DNA of 6,573 bases. Origin: Bacteroidota bacterium. Lineage in GTDB: Bacteria; Bacteroidota; Bacteroidia; Bacteroidales; Lentimicrobiaceae. Position 1 is the first letter of the stretch, and every line of letters begins with the position of its first letter. The notes below the pieces were generated by a model. That model was not told the origin of the DNA and ran no database searches. It saw only the letters and a program-made list of their open reading frames with translations. This document shows, piece after piece, positions 5,435-6,573 of this stretch. The stretch covers positions 1 to 6,573 of the forward strand of contig JAEYXG010000014.1 in assembly GCA_023428585.1 (NCBI GenBank). Reading direction: 5' to 3'. The translations under genes were made by a program, and so were the position numbers.

Positions 5435-6573
5435 ATGAAAGAGCACATTTATCAAACCGAGATAACTGAACATTTCCCATCCCGCTTACCCGGATACATT
5501 TTAATAGAAAGCACAGTTGACAATAATAGAACAACTGAAATTCTAATGGAAGGTATTACCCGATTCTTTGCCGGCTTTGGTGAGAACACGCATATATTTG
5601 ACCTTGGGAAATATAAATTTGCGTTGCTGTTGCCTGAGTTGCTTCCAAAGATGAATTGCGCCAGTTTCACTAAAGAAGATGATGACTTCTCATTCATGGA
5701 AGGCACTTTCTACGATTACGAACTGCTTAAGCGAAACAAGAAACAACTGGTTTCTACAGATCTTGCAAAGGAAGTACTCGAGATTGCACGCAATGAACAG
5801 TATGACAAACTTAAGTTGTACAATGGCAGATACTCTGGTTTTATATATATCAAAAAAAAGGACAAGCTTGTTTTAATAACCGATAGCTATGGCGCTAACC
5901 GGGTTTTTGTATATGAGAGGGCCAATGACTTCATAGTATCAAATAATATATTCTCCCTCTCCACAAATCCATACCTCCCGATTACAGTAAACGAAGAATC
6001 CATCGCACAAATAATTCATTATGAATATCCTGCTTACCGCCAAACAGAATTCAAAGAAATAGAATTAGTCCTTCCTTCTGATATCAGGATTCGTCAAAAC
6101 TTGAAGAATAGTTACCTTAAATTTTATCAGGAAGTAAGCAGGACTCCCGAAAAAGGAAATAAGGAGTATATTGATGAACTGCGGTCGGCCATCGACCTGT
6201 TCTTTAAAGAAACGAACAGTTACTTACAGGAACCCATGGGTATTTACATGTCAAAGGGCAAGGATAGCAGGTTGTTTTTGCCCTTTCTGGAAAGGAATTC
6301 CATCCCCTATGTTCCTTTTGTGTTCAAGATAGATACCGGCATATTTGATTACCCACAAGTAAAAAAAATCGCTTTCTTGCTGGATAAAGACTTACATGTA
6401 CTTGAAGACTATAAAATCAACAAGCATATAAGGTTCTTAACCTCAATGAATACTACGCCCACAACTCCCTGGCTTGCTTTAGGCAAAATTGCAGGGCAAC
6501 AGGTTACCACTGCACTTATGGGATTGTATGGCGAATGCTCCTCGGGTAAATTAAGTGCACACCGCAATTATGG
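5435..6573 (+). CDS. Asparagine synthetase-like (ATP-pyrophosphatase) protein lacking Cys2, cut by window edge
   Basis: The reading frame is open for 379 codons to the right edge. It matches the class B asparagine synthetase layout: an N-terminal Ntn-amidotransferase-like domain followed by an ATP-pyrophosphatase domain. In the first domain, MEGTFYDY (88-95), YNGRYSGFIYI (129-139) and ITDSYGANRVFVY (148-160) match the latter part of the Ntn fold. Residue 2 is Lys, not the Cys that hydrolyses glutamine, so glutaminase activity is not expected. The second domain has MSKGKDSRLFLPFL (272-285) where synthetases have SGGxDS; Asp277 and Ser278 are kept but the first Gly is Lys. YGECSSGK (365-372) corresponds to the later G-(E/D)-x2-x-(E/G) region. 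Enzymes of this type activate a carboxylate as acyl-AMP and form an amide. In glycan loci, relatives amidate uronic acids (Francisella WbtH, Pseudomonas WbpS). It starts 11 bp after the deacetylase-like gene without a clear ribosome-binding site. About 600 residues is usual, so a third is missing here. Asparagine production itself is unlikely. Confidence 0.82.
   Translation, partial: MKEHIYQTEITEHFPSRLPGYILIESTVDNNRTTEILMEGITRFFAGFGENTHIFDLGKYKFALLLPELLPKMNCASFTKEDDDFSFMEGTFYDYELLKRNKKQLVSTDLAKEVLEIARNEQYDKLKLYNGRYSGFIYIKKKDKLVLITDSYGANRVFVYERANDFIVSNNIFSLSTNPYLPITVNEESIAQIIHYEYPAYRQTEFKEIELVLPSDIRIRQNLKNSYLKFYQEVSRTPEKGNKEYIDELRSAIDLFFKETNSYLQEPMGIYMSKGKDSRLFLPFLERNSIPYVPFVFKIDTGIFDYPQVKKIAFLLDKDLHVLEDYKINKHIRFLTSMNTTPTTPWLALGKIAGQQVTTALMGLYGECSSGKLSAHRNY

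Noticed and set aside
5852..5860. A run of eight A followed by G (codons AAA AAA AAG) in the asparagine-synthetase-like gene, resembling a slippery A_AAA_AAG heptamer for -1 frameshifting or a phase-variable tract.
   Set aside because: A -1 shift would reach a stop within nine codons (TAG at 5884-5886), while the zero frame stays open with family-like sequence to the window edge. No stimulatory structure was evident, and lysine-rich runs are common in AT-rich genes.
5679..5876. A 65-codon plus-strand open frame within the asparagine-synthetase-like gene.
   Set aside because: It is in the +1 frame relative to a longer open frame with clear family motifs, and its translation shows nothing recognisable.

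Overview
The window looks like part of a surface or extracellular polysaccharide biosynthesis locus from a low-GC (roughly 38-40% by eye) Gram-negative bacterium, most likely a Bacteroidota. This lineage call is inference. It rests on AT-rich composition, ATG starts mostly without a Shine-Dalgarno, and the familiar mix of MBOAT O-acyltransferase, Wzy-like polymerase, GT2/GT4 glycosyltransferases and an asparagine-synthase-like protein. No rRNA, tRNA, CRISPR array, insertion sequence or integrase was seen.

Layout: positions 1-864 (minus strand) hold the N-terminal 288 codons of an AlgI/DltB-type MBOAT O-acyltransferase that runs off the left edge. Positions 865-1244 are a 380-bp divergent intergenic region, presumably carrying the start signals for both directions. 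From 1245 to the right edge, five plus-strand genes are tightly packed and probably form one operon: a multi-spanning Wzy-like O-antigen polymerase/ligase (1245-2501), a GT2 glycosyltransferase (2505-3434), a GT4 glycosyltransferase (3469-4641), a polysaccharide-deacetylase-fold protein overlapping the GT4 stop by 4 bp (4638-5423), and an asparagine-synthetase-like protein open at the right edge (5435-6573+).

Working model: the glycosyltransferases build a lipid-linked repeat unit in the cytoplasm, the Wzy-like protein polymerises or ligates it on the periplasmic side, and the MBOAT protein O-acylates the polymer. The two most distinctive genes are the last two. The deacetylase-like protein has no signal peptide, so it should act in the cytoplasm. 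The asparagine-synthetase-like protein lacks the nucleophilic Cys2 needed for glutamine hydrolysis and has an altered ATP-pyrophosphatase loop (SKGKDS instead of SGGxDS). Together they could form a two-step module that frees an amine and then forms an amide bond on a sugar precursor. That is a hypothesis; it is the best candidate here for undescribed chemistry.
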